The notes under the pieces are model-generated. The model searched no databases and had not been told where the DNA came from. It saw only the letters and a program-made list of their open reading frames with translations. Below, in pieces: positions 32,301-41,330 of a stretch of 64,000 bases of DNA. The stretch's first letter is position 1. Each line of letters begins with the position of its first letter. Made by a program: the position numbers and the translations under genes. Origin of the DNA: a virus; the IMG/VR virus record IMGVR_UViG_3300009182_000057, positions 1 to 64,000 of that record, one strand, 5' to 3'.

Positions 32301-35215
32301 GATATACAAAGACTTCTTCGCAACCTTTTTATCTTTCTGCTAACAAGGTAGCAATTTCTTATGAATATACATATGGATCTGATCAAATTTTCTTAGCTGC
32401 TAATTCTTCTAATAATTTTTCTGCAAGTATTCCATATGATCGCAATAACCAAGAAATATATTCCCTATCCGGCATAAGTTTATCTTTATCTGCTTTTAAT
32501 GGGATGTTTCCCAAAGTCAATGGTTTGACTTATTATGGTTTAACGAGCAATGGAAGTTTGACCGGGTCCTATACAGGTAATTTTGCTATAACGTCTCAAA
32601 CAATTCCAGCTAGAAATGCTATATATGGTTCAACTAGTGCTTTAAGTGCTTTTTACCAAAACCCTCGACTTGTAGATTTTCAAACAATGACATTGAGAGC
32701 TTCGGCTGTAGACACTGCCATTGTTTTTGACTACAATACTGTAACACAATTAGGAGTACAATTTACACCTATTACCGCTATTAATTTAGAAGACAATCTT
32801 TTTGTCGGAGTATTACAAACTTTAACACCAGCAAATTCTTCTAATAGCCCTGTTAGATCAACTCAAGATTTTAATAAAGGAGTAGTTACATATACTTTAT
32901 CTTCTAAAGAAGGTGGATGGCTTGGTCATATTGATGTACCAGCTGTTAATGGCTTGTATGATTTATTTATTTTAAACGTAGGAGACGCTTCTATACCGTT
33001 TAATGTAAGTCCTTATAAATTTAATTCTTTAGTATTAACAGCCAGTGCTACAGTTCCAATTTCTATACCTTCTAGTACATTTAACGGATATACAACAGCT
33101 CAATATTCTGGAAGTAGAGACTTGTGGAGTACAATATATCAAGTAATTTCATCAGAAAGACATTCTTTAGTAGCATATAGTACTAGTGTAAAACCAGAAA
33201 TATATCTTTCATCTTATTATGCTTTAACCGGAGACTCTATAAGAATAGAATTTGAAACTCCAGAATTGGCAAAAGAAATTGAAAATGTAGAAATTGTATC
33301 TTACAATATATATTTCGGTGATGGATTATCTGCCCAACATTTAATAAATGATGTTGTATATCACTCTTATGATTCCAAAGGAGTTTACATACTTTCTTAT
33401 GATGTAAATTATAATAATGGTCTCACTCGTAGCTTTACGTTACAACAACATCCTATAACAGTTTTTAATAGATGGCCAACATATAACCAGTCTGAAATAC
33501 GTTTATTGTCTGAAGCTCAACTTACATTGCCTTGGACACTAGATCAAATTTATATACAACCTAATGAATTCGGTGAAGCTGATATATTCAATACATCTAT
33601 TAGCCGTCTTAATGATAATCTAACATATCTAAAAAATAATATACAAACCATTAACACGGATGCTCCTACATTGTATTATGGTTGGCTTGGATGTAATACA
33701 AAAGATTTAGCAAGAGGCATACAATGGCATACTTTAGATTTCCATAATTTACATTATAATAATACAAATTATGCTACTTCTAACGGATTTTCTTATTTTT
33801 CAAATATAAGAGACTTCGTAGAAACAGATAATGAAATACTAGTGTTAGATGGTAAAAATTTAAGAGCATTTTCTGCGGCTAAAATACCAACGGAAATAAT
33901 ATTTGATAATAATCTCCAAATTAAACAATTATTAGTCAATCCAGTGTCTATAGATTATGACGGAGATAATAACAATTTATATTTGGTAGATAACTATAAA
34001 AACAAAGTTTATAAATTTAATTTAAGTTTTGATTACATATCAGAAATTAATATTCAATTGGCTGTTGGTGGATTTGGTACTATAAACGATTCTAATAAAT
34101 TTAATGCCCCTTCTGAAGTATTGTATAGCAATGATAATGTATTTGTTTTGGATTACGGTAATCGTTGTGTCAAACAATATACTCAAGATTTAAATTGGAT
34201 TTATACATATTACACAGAAGAATTTGCAACCAATATACCTTCTAATATAGCCATACACCCTACAACGACATTACCTTATGTTGCCACAAACAATTACAAA
34301 ATTTATGTATTTGATCACATGGGATCAGTTGTGAGTAATTTTACTTTATACGAAGCTAGAACAGAAGGTCATAAAATAGTCAAAATTTTATTTGATCAAG
34401 GAGGCGATTTCTTTTATGTTGTAACAACAAAAAATATATTTAAATATTCTATTGTAGGTACTTTTATATCTATAGTAAACATTCCTTATGGAAGTTTAAA
34501 TAATTCTAATGGAGCTATATTAAATTACACATCTGGAAAATATTTTTCTCATAGATCTTTATCTTTTTCAACAAATAATAGTATAATAAGATGTCAGGAT
34601 ATAGTAACTTTATTCAAAGTTGGAGAAGGTCTTCCTTATGAATATTGGACAGAAGATCAATTACTAGTAGGTAGAGATGAATTTGCTCAAGACATAGTTT
34701 ATAATAGAACATTTACTCGATTAGTCCAAAATATTAAATCTTTTAGAAATACAATGGATTCTCGTTTTATTATAGCAACAGAACAGACTCCTTATGGAAC
34801 TGTAAGGTATTTTGCCAAATCACCAATAGCCGTTGCTAGTAGACCAATATTTTCAAGTGATATAGAAAATGAAACAATAAAAGTAGGCGTTAATGAATTT
34901 AATGTGCCTCAAGTTATTAATAGAGAATTGAAAAAAATATATGAAGCTTTACAATATTTAACTGGATATCTTTCTATTACAGATGTTAGACTTTTGAGCG
35001 GAATTAATACTGGATGCACGGATCCATTTTGTTGGTCCTGGAAATCTATGTCTTGTTACAACCTCTCTTTACCTGTAGTAAGAATATGTAATATCAACCC
35101 TATTACCTATGCAGAATTAGAGTCTTCTTATCCAAGCACTTATGTATATGCCCCTTCTAATACTTGGGGATCTGCTACGTCACATTGTTGTGATCAAAAT
35201 GTCAGTCCAATTTGA
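29354..35215 (+). CDS. Giant baseplate/tail protein with propeller
   Basis: 1953 residues. The N-terminus (WPEEYYNIVPNYYNSVIVGL) resembles that of a docking module; most of residues 100-1300 is Ser/Asn/Thr-rich beta sequence in many Ig-like units that I cannot name. About residues 1315-1355 there is a PKD-like unit (YNIYFGDGLSAQH, then HSYDSKGVYILSYDV). Residues about 1480-1755 form an NHL-type propeller (YLVDNYKNKVYKFN, VFVLDYGNRCVKQYT, YKIYVFDHMGSV). The last 70 residues are cysteine-rich (CTDPFCWSWKSMSC and SHCCDQN). The protein very likely is part of the baseplate periphery or a tail fibre base. A single uninterrupted gene of this size in the tail block makes any non-virion role unlikely. 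Confidence 0.7.
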   Translation: MADYTITKQGNWPEEYYNIVPNYYNSVIVGLSALQAENLFRFVNNPISDINKVLNVYNQIDFNYGPAVQYFIDPDNSLTKITSFIDNNTFTWKPSSLRKYNVGPVFNYFSINFGPQDLQTKDDITSKLNYKSYSLYPQKLFLYPIALSSDGTSFYLRTSTVFLNDTTFFFNSSSAEQDAYNRHLAYTTSKPSVTSVRNNSISFNLLYSLSASKNIAINPVIKFTENYNPVTLNILLEPNKTNLRADSIFTKFNNTAFYGDKANNIGQDYPEETPNLKHGFRSSFIHNLNLESPNTTTFQLIQSGINTDLTLEDISNCILSASINLSTTNLKYKSLYYLDANRNPVNILQGVPEKSVQVKYVAESPYHFDATSPVYNNQTTLRSASGLNDFNAFISDGTTPFDNMIWKIPYSPHYYTFKTAFSSANFKGVNDVTNLNFSLSSWTTRSTISSIYLSSCLSSNFNILNLDLPTFAPSDYISLNVIDLSSSNAYLLNHVYCYYGSNLDLQYDLVNSPFVPTTQAPQFLLIYDPSSHGEIDLTFRTSLSSTIFNYRSDCTTANVLKFGQGIVQGNPGYPISLKVLQEEQNKIVLDCSDLVVFPNFPARDLTNSLISWNFTSTSPLSSRVSLQSVDQSGRVVSTISPNSAIRFNSSTWTIAVSGYGPDTTTIILSSQKYNETAKAITNPNLFDYLSEGKFQVGLLSAFNANRITNISLTAAVPIKGTLYNIPQDIPMYWTWSYDGVIYDSQKVSPVTAYDLFNNIYKGSNNFSNNLSGINFSISLSSSLNAFNDHYLSLSAISHYKNNNVLGTLNLTIKDHPDNSIYNTYFNTTYQDRTSLILANANDKNVVTRPQENLNNYAFYGNTNVLPKISASSFKWSIANDLGYYYSLSSTKFSDISSIKHSIQNGARTTRIGLSAYDATIPGWNIAHNIKSHTTIYTIPSSEFFTPTKFIVYPPYTWRQGNSGLITILDGSNFTLAQAPTAYRYTKTSSQPFYLSANKVAISYEYTYGSDQIFLAANSSNNFSASIPYDRNNQEIYSLSGISLSLSAFNGMFPKVNGLTYYGLTSNGSLTGSYTGNFAITSQTIPARNAIYGSTSALSAFYQNPRLVDFQTMTLRASAVDTAIVFDYNTVTQLGVQFTPITAINLEDNLFVGVLQTLTPANSSNSPVRSTQDFNKGVVTYTLSSKEGGWLGHIDVPAVNGLYDLFILNVGDASIPFNVSPYKFNSLVLTASATVPISIPSSTFNGYTTAQYSGSRDLWSTIYQVISSERHSLVAYSTSVKPEIYLSSYYALTGDSIRIEFETPELAKEIENVEIVSYNIYFGDGLSAQHLINDVVYHSYDSKGVYILSYDVNYNNGLTRSFTLQQHPITVFNRWPTYNQSEIRLLSEAQLTLPWTLDQIYIQPNEFGEADIFNTSISRLNDNLTYLKNNIQTINTDAPTLYYGWLGCNTKDLARGIQWHTLDFHNLHYNNTNYATSNGFSYFSNIRDFVETDNEILVLDGKNLRAFSAAKIPTEIIFDNNLQIKQLLVNPVSIDYDGDNNNLYLVDNYKNKVYKFNLSFDYISEINIQLAVGGFGTINDSNKFNAPSEVLYSNDNVFVLDYGNRCVKQYTQDLNWIYTYYTEEFATNIPSNIAIHPTTTLPYVATNNYKIYVFDHMGSVVSNFTLYEARTEGHKIVKILFDQGGDFFYVVTTKNIFKYSIVGTFISIVNIPYGSLNNSNGAILNYTSGKYFSHRSLSFSTNNSIIRCQDIVTLFKVGEGLPYEYWTEDQLLVGRDEFAQDIVYNRTFTRLVQNIKSFRNTMDSRFIIATEQTPYGTVRYFAKSPIAVASRPIFSSDIENETIKVGVNEFNVPQVINRELKKIYEALQYLTGYLSITDVRLLSGINTGCTDPFCWSWKSMSCYNLSLPVVRICNINPITYAELESSYPSTYVYAPSNTWGSATSHCCDQNVSPI

Positions 35216-35221
35216 TAAATA
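35214..35221 (+). promoter_or_regulatory. Late-promoter-like GATAAATA box
   Basis: GATAAATA overlaps the preceding stop (TGA) and ends nine bases before the ATG at 35231 of the RCC1-tipped fibre. The TGATAAATA context partly reflects the stop codon, so the match is weaker evidence. Confidence 0.35.
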
Positions 35222-35230
35222 TTATTACTA

Positions 35231-38200
35231 ATGAGACCCATATCAAAATATCACCGCCAGAATCACCATACCTATACTTCAGATACTAATCCTGATGCGG
35301 GTCACGATCCTATAGCTAGTTATGATAATCCGTTTAGAGGTGATTTCGTATTAACAGGTGCTCTTAGTGCTATAGTTCCTCCAACTAGTGCCTATGCTGC
35401 AGTTTTCTTAGGTAGTAATGTTGGTGTAGGAACCGGTTCTCCTAATCAATTATTAACTGTTGCGGGAAATGTAAGTGCTTCTGGAGATTTAAACGTGGAT
35501 GGAGATTTAGCTTTACAAGGTAGTTTTTTAACTAATTCCGATTTAAGAGCTAATAAAAATCTTTTTGTAACTAATAACATATATGGCCTAGGTAGTTTAA
35601 GTGTCTCACAAGGAGCTTCAATTTCCAGGGCATTAACCGTAACTGCAACCGCTTCAGCATATACTTCTAGTTTCATGGGAGCTAATGTGGGTATAGCAAC
35701 AATAGTTCCAAAATACCCATTACACGTTAATGGTAATACTTGGACTCAAGGCAATGCGTATGTAACTGGAAATCTTTTCCTTAGTGGCGGTGTTATTTCA
35801 AGTACAACGGAAATGATTAGTAGCAGGGGATTAGACATTGTAAATTATAGTGGATCAACGACAACATTAATGCTTAGACAAAGTGGTTATCAACCAATGT
35901 TTGTGGCAATGGCACAAGCTGCAACTGCTTTTTATATAGACGGAGATGTTACTGGAGGATTTGTTGGCATTGGTTGCACTGCTCCTAATGCAAATTTAAC
36001 TGTAAATGGAAATATTAGTTCTAGTTCTACTATTTGGACTACGATTTTATCAGCTAATGGTATAAATCTAGTTAATGGACAAGCCAATGATTTTAAAAGT
36101 CCTTCTATTTTTATTGGAGAAAATTTAAATAATTCTATTTCTGGATTTAATATAAAATACGATGAATTAGTAGATAAACTTGTTGTTACAACGGTGTTTG
36201 GAACCACACCAAGTATTTCATCTATAGTAATAACCAACACATCTAATATTGGTATAAATACGCCAAATCCAAATGCAGTTTTAACAATCAATGGAGATAT
36301 CAGTGCCAATAATCGTATTATAGCTGGTTATAATAATTCAGCATCTAATTGCTCTAGCGTGTTAGGTGGTTGTAATAATAATGCAGATGGTGCTAATTCT
36401 TTCATTGGTGGCGGTGTAACAAATTTATCAAACGGAACTCATTCCGTTGTATTAGGTGGCTGTATAAATTGTTCTCCTGGAGATTCTTCATCAGTAACTG
36501 GTGGAAAATTAAATTGTGCCACAGGAAATTTTTCACATATAGGCGGCGGCTGTTCTAACGTATCTAGTGGTTGTTATGCCGCATTAGGAGGAGGGTTTGA
36601 TAGTACAGCTTCTGGTAATTATTCCTTTGTAGGAAGTGGATATCAAAATACAGCTTCTGGTAAGAATACATCCGTAGTAGGAGGCAAAGCCAATACTGCA
36701 TCAGCTTGTTATTCATTTATTGCTGGTGGTAATAGTAATACTTCTGCTTATTGCAATACATTTATTTTAGGATCTAATTTAACTGCAAGTAGTAAAGATT
36801 ACACATATGTTAATAATATCAGTTCTCAAGGAGCTGTGTGTGGAACTTATTACGGTGATGGATCTTTATTAACTGGTATTCATGCTTGTGGAAGTCCCTT
36901 TACAACTGGTAGCACTTTATCTTCTATAAAACCATTTGATGGATGTAATTGTGTTACTGCTGCTGGTTGTTTCTCTTCTATAGGTGGAGGGCGTTGTAAT
37001 TGTATATCTCAAACGCATTCAACAATCAGTGGTGGATATAATAATAAAATAGCAAATGCTTGTTCTGTTATTGCTGGTGGTCGCTTGAATTGTATTACTT
37101 CAACTTATTCATTCATTGGAGGTGGTATATCTAACAGAGCAGACGGTTCTACCAATGCCATCATAGGTGGATCTAATAATTGTGCCACTTCAGACGCGGG
37201 TAATTCTTTTATTGGTGGCGGATATTATAATATAGTGGATGCCAATTATACAGTAATTGGTGGTGGAACAAATAATTGCACAGGTTGCACAAGCTCTGTT
37301 GTAGCCGGCGGATCAATCAATTGTGCAATGGGTTGTTTCTCTATAGTGGCAGGAGGATGTAGCAATACAGCAAATCAAAACTATACTGGTATTTTAGGTG
37401 GATGTTGCAATACTACAAATCATCAAAATACATTTATCTTAGGTTCTAACTTAACAACAGCACAAGCAAATTACACTTATGTAAATAATTTAAGTTCTCA
37501 GGGCAACATTGTAGCTCGAACTTTAACTGTTAATAAAGACATTAATGTCACTGGATTTGTTAAGAATAGACCTCGCAAGGCTATGGTGAGTGGTACCGTA
37601 AGAGCTATCTTCATTAAAACTGGAGGAACTGGATATGGCTCTGCTCCTAATGTTTCTATAAGCGCACCGACAGATACAACAGACACAGAACAAGCAACAG
37701 CACACGCAATAATTCAGAATGGAAAAGTTGTTAATATAGTAATAGATAACCCGGGTAGAGGATATTTAGAAGACCCTACAATAAACATAGTTGGCGGCGG
37801 CGGTGGAGGTGCTGCAGCATTCGCAATAGCTACAATTGGTGGACATGCTTATTATAATAATAGATATAGTCATGCAACTGGAATTTTAGGAGAAGCATCT
37901 TCTCAAACAGATCAAACTAGATTATATGTAGCTGGATTTAATTACTACGGCAGTTTACCTACAGGATATTACGGAACAAGTTATAATTCATCACCAGTTT
38001 CTGTAGCTATAAGTGATAGTGATCTTAATGTAAATGAAATTGTAAAATATTGGATGCCTGGTGATCGTATGTATGTTTTAGATTCAACTGGTACATTATG
38101 GGGAACTGGTATAAACGTCCATGGAGAATTGGGAGTAGGAACTACAATACATCAAACAAGTTTTCAAAAAATTTCAGTCGGTGGTCTTCCTGTTGTAAAA

Positions 38201-39253
38201 TTCTCTTGCTCTGGTGATGGTGATAGACAGAATTTAGTATCTTGTATAGCCATGACCTCTAACGGTCAAATATGGACTTGGGGATACAATGGATGGGGTC
38301 AGTTAGGATCCGGAAATAATGTAGCCGTTTCCATTCCAACGGTTAGAAGTAGTTTAGGAACTGATAATATCAATGTATTCATGAATAGTAATCAGTGGGT
38401 ATCATCGTCATTCGTATTAAAAGCAGATGGCACTGTTCAATCTTGTGGATATGGTGATTGGGGACAACTTGGTCGTGGTGATTTTACTTCTAAATCAACA
38501 TTCGGACCAGTATTAAAAGCTGCTCTTACAAATTTAACAAATGTCAAAGAAATACACGGCAATAATGGAGGAGCCGGTGCTCGAGGACAAACATATTTCT
38601 TATGTAATGATGGTACCTTATGGGGTACAGGTGATAACCAATATGGTTTCTTAGGTTTAAATGTTATTGGAAATAAACAATACGCAACTCAGATAACTAG
38701 TTTAGGTACAACTGTTCAAAAATTTAGAACAACTAATGTACCCGGAGGGCACCCTTCTAGCTATGCTTATGTTGGTACTAAGATATATAGTTGGGGCTGG
38801 AATAACTATGGTCAATTAGGAGACGCTTCTAATACAGACAGAGCCTACCCTTCACAAGTATATGCGCCTGGTATTTACTCTAACGGTCCTAGTCTAACAT
38901 ATGTTTCAACTGCGTTAAATTTTTCATTCTCCGATATCAAAGATATAATAGCTAAAACTTATGGGTTTGCAATATTAACAACAGACGGAAGAGTTTATGC
39001 TTGTGGTTATAATGGTTATGGTCAAACAGGGCAAAGTACAAATTTCTCTTCTCATAATAGATTATTATATGTAAGAACTCCTAATGACGATGCAGCCTCT
39101 GTAGCATTTTATGGATCTTCTTCTTACTTGACTCTTAGTATCATTACAAGAGAAGGAAGAGTTTATAATTGTGGTTACAATGGCCATGGAGAAGTCGGAA
39201 TAGGCGATACTTCAAATCAGTATTTCTCTCCAGTTGAAGTTTATAGATTTTAA
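35231..39253 (+). CDS. Tail fibre with YadA-like repeats and C-terminal RCC1 propeller
   Basis: 1340 residues. The N-terminal third has fibre units of the type VGVGTGSPNQLLTVAGNVSA and IGINTPNPNAVLTINGDISA, at least four copies, known from many phage fibres. Residues about 367-530 and 573-750 are YadA-head-like repeats of about 15 residues (SFIGGGVTN, SVVLGGCIN, FSHIGGGCSN and so on), unusually rich in Cys. A Gly-rich linker follows (VGGGGGGAAAF near 855). Residues about 897-1337 form an RCC1-type seven-bladed propeller: IWTWGYNGWGQLGSG, VQSCGYGDWGQLGRG, LWGTGDNQYGFLG, IYSWGWNNYGQLGD, VYACGYNGYGQTGQ and VYNCGYNGHGEVGIG. The tip domain is probably the receptor-binding or partner-binding part. 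Fibre identity is firm from the modules; the ligand is unknown. Confidence 0.85.
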   Translation: MRPISKYHRQNHHTYTSDTNPDAGHDPIASYDNPFRGDFVLTGALSAIVPPTSAYAAVFLGSNVGVGTGSPNQLLTVAGNVSASGDLNVDGDLALQGSFLTNSDLRANKNLFVTNNIYGLGSLSVSQGASISRALTVTATASAYTSSFMGANVGIATIVPKYPLHVNGNTWTQGNAYVTGNLFLSGGVISSTTEMISSRGLDIVNYSGSTTTLMLRQSGYQPMFVAMAQAATAFYIDGDVTGGFVGIGCTAPNANLTVNGNISSSSTIWTTILSANGINLVNGQANDFKSPSIFIGENLNNSISGFNIKYDELVDKLVVTTVFGTTPSISSIVITNTSNIGINTPNPNAVLTINGDISANNRIIAGYNNSASNCSSVLGGCNNNADGANSFIGGGVTNLSNGTHSVVLGGCINCSPGDSSSVTGGKLNCATGNFSHIGGGCSNVSSGCYAALGGGFDSTASGNYSFVGSGYQNTASGKNTSVVGGKANTASACYSFIAGGNSNTSAYCNTFILGSNLTASSKDYTYVNNISSQGAVCGTYYGDGSLLTGIHACGSPFTTGSTLSSIKPFDGCNCVTAAGCFSSIGGGRCNCISQTHSTISGGYNNKIANACSVIAGGRLNCITSTYSFIGGGISNRADGSTNAIIGGSNNCATSDAGNSFIGGGYYNIVDANYTVIGGGTNNCTGCTSSVVAGGSINCAMGCFSIVAGGCSNTANQNYTGILGGCCNTTNHQNTFILGSNLTTAQANYTYVNNLSSQGNIVARTLTVNKDINVTGFVKNRPRKAMVSGTVRAIFIKTGGTGYGSAPNVSISAPTDTTDTEQATAHAIIQNGKVVNIVIDNPGRGYLEDPTINIVGGGGGGAAAFAIATIGGHAYYNNRYSHATGILGEASSQTDQTRLYVAGFNYYGSLPTGYYGTSYNSSPVSVAISDSDLNVNEIVKYWMPGDRMYVLDSTGTLWGTGINVHGELGVGTTIHQTSFQKISVGGLPVVKFSCSGDGDRQNLVSCIAMTSNGQIWTWGYNGWGQLGSGNNVAVSIPTVRSSLGTDNINVFMNSNQWVSSSFVLKADGTVQSCGYGDWGQLGRGDFTSKSTFGPVLKAALTNLTNVKEIHGNNGGAGARGQTYFLCNDGTLWGTGDNQYGFLGLNVIGNKQYATQITSLGTTVQKFRTTNVPGGHPSSYAYVGTKIYSWGWNNYGQLGDASNTDRAYPSQVYAPGIYSNGPSLTYVSTALNFSFSDIKDIIAKTYGFAILTTDGRVYACGYNGYGQTGQSTNFSSHNRLLYVRTPNDDAASVAFYGSSSYLTLSIITREGRVYNCGYNGHGEVGIGDTSNQYFSPVEVYRF
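36340..37420 (+). repeat. Tandem YadA-head-like repeat region in fibre gene
   Basis: About 45-48-base degenerate units encode G(G)G-x-x-N-x-A/S-x-G repeats in two blocks separated by about 120 bases. The DNA copies are too diverged for simple slippage but could recombine. They encode a beta-roll stalk. Confidence 0.7.
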
Positions 39254-39274
39254 ATCATAACTTAAATTTTTTTG

Positions 39275-39282
39275 AATAAATA
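39275..39282 (+). promoter_or_regulatory. Late-promoter-like AATAAATA box
   Basis: AATAAATA ends six bases before the ATG at 39289. It follows a run of T residues (39265-39273). Promoter use is inferred. Confidence 0.4.
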
Positions 39283-39288
39283 TATTAT

Positions 39289-41199
39289 ATGCCTGATATT
39301 ACCTCCGATAGAGTAAAATTAATTGTAAGCTTATACAATTCTGATCCATTAAACGGTACGGAACAAACCGCTATAGCTCAGGCTGGAATTACAAAAAAGA
39401 CTTCTATAGCAGATATAGGAATTTATACTAAAACTTTAGATTATGCCACTTGGGTTTATGCCAACACAGCTGGTGTAGCTATAATGGAATCATTAACTGG
39501 CAATTGGAATAGTGTTTATAGTTCTGTAGTAGGTGCTAGTGGTGGATGGAATTATGCTTATAATAATTTCATGGCTCCTTATACATATGTTACAAATTTA
39601 ACATCTAATAAGGATATATTAAGCCCTCACATCACTTTAGGTACACCTATGTCAGCAAAATATGTTGATTATTCTCCTTTAAATATAATTGATGCCAGTA
39701 CACTTTCTGTATTTGGTTCTATACAAAATACAGTACCTAGTGCTAGTGCAAGTAGTGATTTGTATATAGCAAATGATACTGGCTTAGATTATTTGGATAT
39801 TGGTGTCAATAGTAGTCAATATGATGGTACTAGATATAGTCCAGCATTTGATATTGTAAAGGCTAATGATTCATATGTTTATACATTGACTGCTAATTTA
39901 GCTGTCGGTACTGGTACAGCTTATGGAGATCTTCTTCTTTTCACAGGAGGCACTCAGGCTTCCAATGAAAGAATGAGAGTAACTTCTACAGGAAACATAG
40001 GCATAGGTACTTCAACTCCTAGCAGTAGACTTTCTGTTGTAGGTGATATTAGTTCTAATGGAATTATTACAGATCTAAAAGGAAATAGTAATAATTGGAA
40101 TAGTGTTTATAGTAAAGTTAATTCCACAAGTGCTAATTGGGATTCTGTTTATAGTTCCTATAATGGAGCTAGCGGCAAATATGAATCCGTTTATAGTAAA
40201 GTTAATACAACAAGTGCTAATTGGGATTCTGTTTATAGTTATGTAAATGCCAATACTGGTAATTGGAATTCTGTTTATACTTCTTATAATAGTGTTAGTG
40301 GCAAACATGAATCCGTTTATAGCTATGTAAATGCTAATACAGCCAACTGGAATAGTATATCATTCTTACAATCTGCTTCTGCTAATAATGCTTCTGTTTA
40401 TAGTAAAGTTAATACAACAAGTGCCAATTGGAGTGATGTTTATGATTATGTAAATGCTAATAAGGTCAATTGGAATTCTACATATTTTGGAGCATCTGCA
40501 TCAGCTGATGTATATAGTGCTGTAAGTTCTCTAAGTGGTAGTTGGAGTTCTGTTTATAGCAAAGTAAGTTCTACAAGTGCCAATTGGAGTTCTGTTTATA
40601 GCTATGTAAATGCCAACACAGGTAACTGGAATAGTATATCTTTCTTACAATCTGCTTCTGCTAATAATGCATCTGTCTATAGTAAAGTTAATTCTGCAAG
40701 TGCTAACTGGGATTCTGTTTATAGTTATGTAAACCCTAACACCGCTAATTGGAATAGTATATCATTTTTACAATCAGCTTCTGCTAACAATGCCTCTGTT
40801 TATAGTAAAGTCAATAATACAAGTGCCAATTGGGTAGATACAAGAACAACTGTACAATCATTTAGTACACAATGGATAGGCAATGTTCTAGCGCCTCTTA
40901 ATATTCAATCTGGAACCTCTTATACATTTTCAACTAATGATTCAGGATATACGATTTGTTCCACAAACCTAACAACTGGTTTGACAGCTTCCGTAGGTAC
41001 TGGAACATATCCAGACGGATTCCAAGTTACTTTATTACAACTCGGTACACAAAGAATTGCTCTATCTGGAGGTACTAATGGTATAACTATTAATCAAGCA
41101 GATGGGTTATTGAAAACAAATAAACAATATTCAGCAGCAACTTTACTTTATGCTGGTTCTACTGGTGGATGGATCTTATTTGGTGACCTAGGAGCTTAA
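39289..41199 (+). CDS. Tail fibre with NWxSVYS stalk repeats
   Basis: 636 residues. Residues about 225-250 contain IGIGTSTPSSRLSVVGDIS, a common phage fibre unit. From about 265 to 520 the protein is a stalk of repeats with the core ANWDSVYSYVNANTGNW, repeated at least fifteen times in variants. The last 110 residues (TSYTFSTNDSGYTICS, GFQVTLLQLGTQRIALSG, GGWILFGDL) match a widespread C-terminal fibre domain that ends in a Trp-containing strand. The stalk is related to that of the fibre cut off at the left edge of the window. It follows the RCC1 fibre after 35 bases and is followed by a 41-residue small gene. Confidence 0.85.
   Translation: MPDITSDRVKLIVSLYNSDPLNGTEQTAIAQAGITKKTSIADIGIYTKTLDYATWVYANTAGVAIMESLTGNWNSVYSSVVGASGGWNYAYNNFMAPYTYVTNLTSNKDILSPHITLGTPMSAKYVDYSPLNIIDASTLSVFGSIQNTVPSASASSDLYIANDTGLDYLDIGVNSSQYDGTRYSPAFDIVKANDSYVYTLTANLAVGTGTAYGDLLLFTGGTQASNERMRVTSTGNIGIGTSTPSSRLSVVGDISSNGIITDLKGNSNNWNSVYSKVNSTSANWDSVYSSYNGASGKYESVYSKVNTTSANWDSVYSYVNANTGNWNSVYTSYNSVSGKHESVYSYVNANTANWNSISFLQSASANNASVYSKVNTTSANWSDVYDYVNANKVNWNSTYFGASASADVYSAVSSLSGSWSSVYSKVSSTSANWSSVYSYVNANTGNWNSISFLQSASANNASVYSKVNSASANWDSVYSYVNPNTANWNSISFLQSASANNASVYSKVNNTSANWVDTRTTVQSFSTQWIGNVLAPLNIQSGTSYTFSTNDSGYTICSTNLTTGLTASVGTGTYPDGFQVTLLQLGTQRIALSGGTNGITINQADGLLKTNKQYSAATLLYAGSTGGWILFGDLGA
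40090..40840 (+). repeat. Tandem stalk repeats (NWxSVYS units)
   Basis: Near-identical units of 33-42 bases encode the ANWDSVYS stalk. Several units are close to identical at DNA level (the stretch encoding NWNSISFLQSASANNASVYS appears three times), so copy number could change by recombination. Confidence 0.8.
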
Positions 41200-41200
41200 T

Positions 41201-41326
41201 ATGTTAAGAAATATAAGTTTTGGTATAGATGCATTATTGCAGCTTAAATCTAGATTTTTTCTTTTATTAACTCCTAGTGGTTCTGGATACCTTCTTCAAG
41301 AAGATGGTTCTAAGATAATACTTTAA
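41201..41326 (+). CDS. 41-residue small protein between fibre genes
   Basis: A short frame, ATG 41201 to TAA 41326, begins one base after the fibre stop and ends four bases before the next ATG, filling the only gap in this gene run. The product MLRNISFGIDALLQLKSRFF continues as LLLTPSGSGYLLQEDGSKII plus Leu. The SGYLLQEDGSKIIL ending is like short ILLEDG-type endings of phage tail proteins. It could be a small virion or fibre-chaperone protein. Evidence is the exact fit between neighbours and the recognisable ending; no family name is known to me. Confidence 0.6.
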   Translation: MLRNISFGIDALLQLKSRFFLLLTPSGSGYLLQEDGSKIIL

Positions 41327-41330
41327 AGAT

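Noticed and set aside
39254-39274. Terminator after the RCC1 fibre
   Set aside because: There is a run of T residues but no stem before it.
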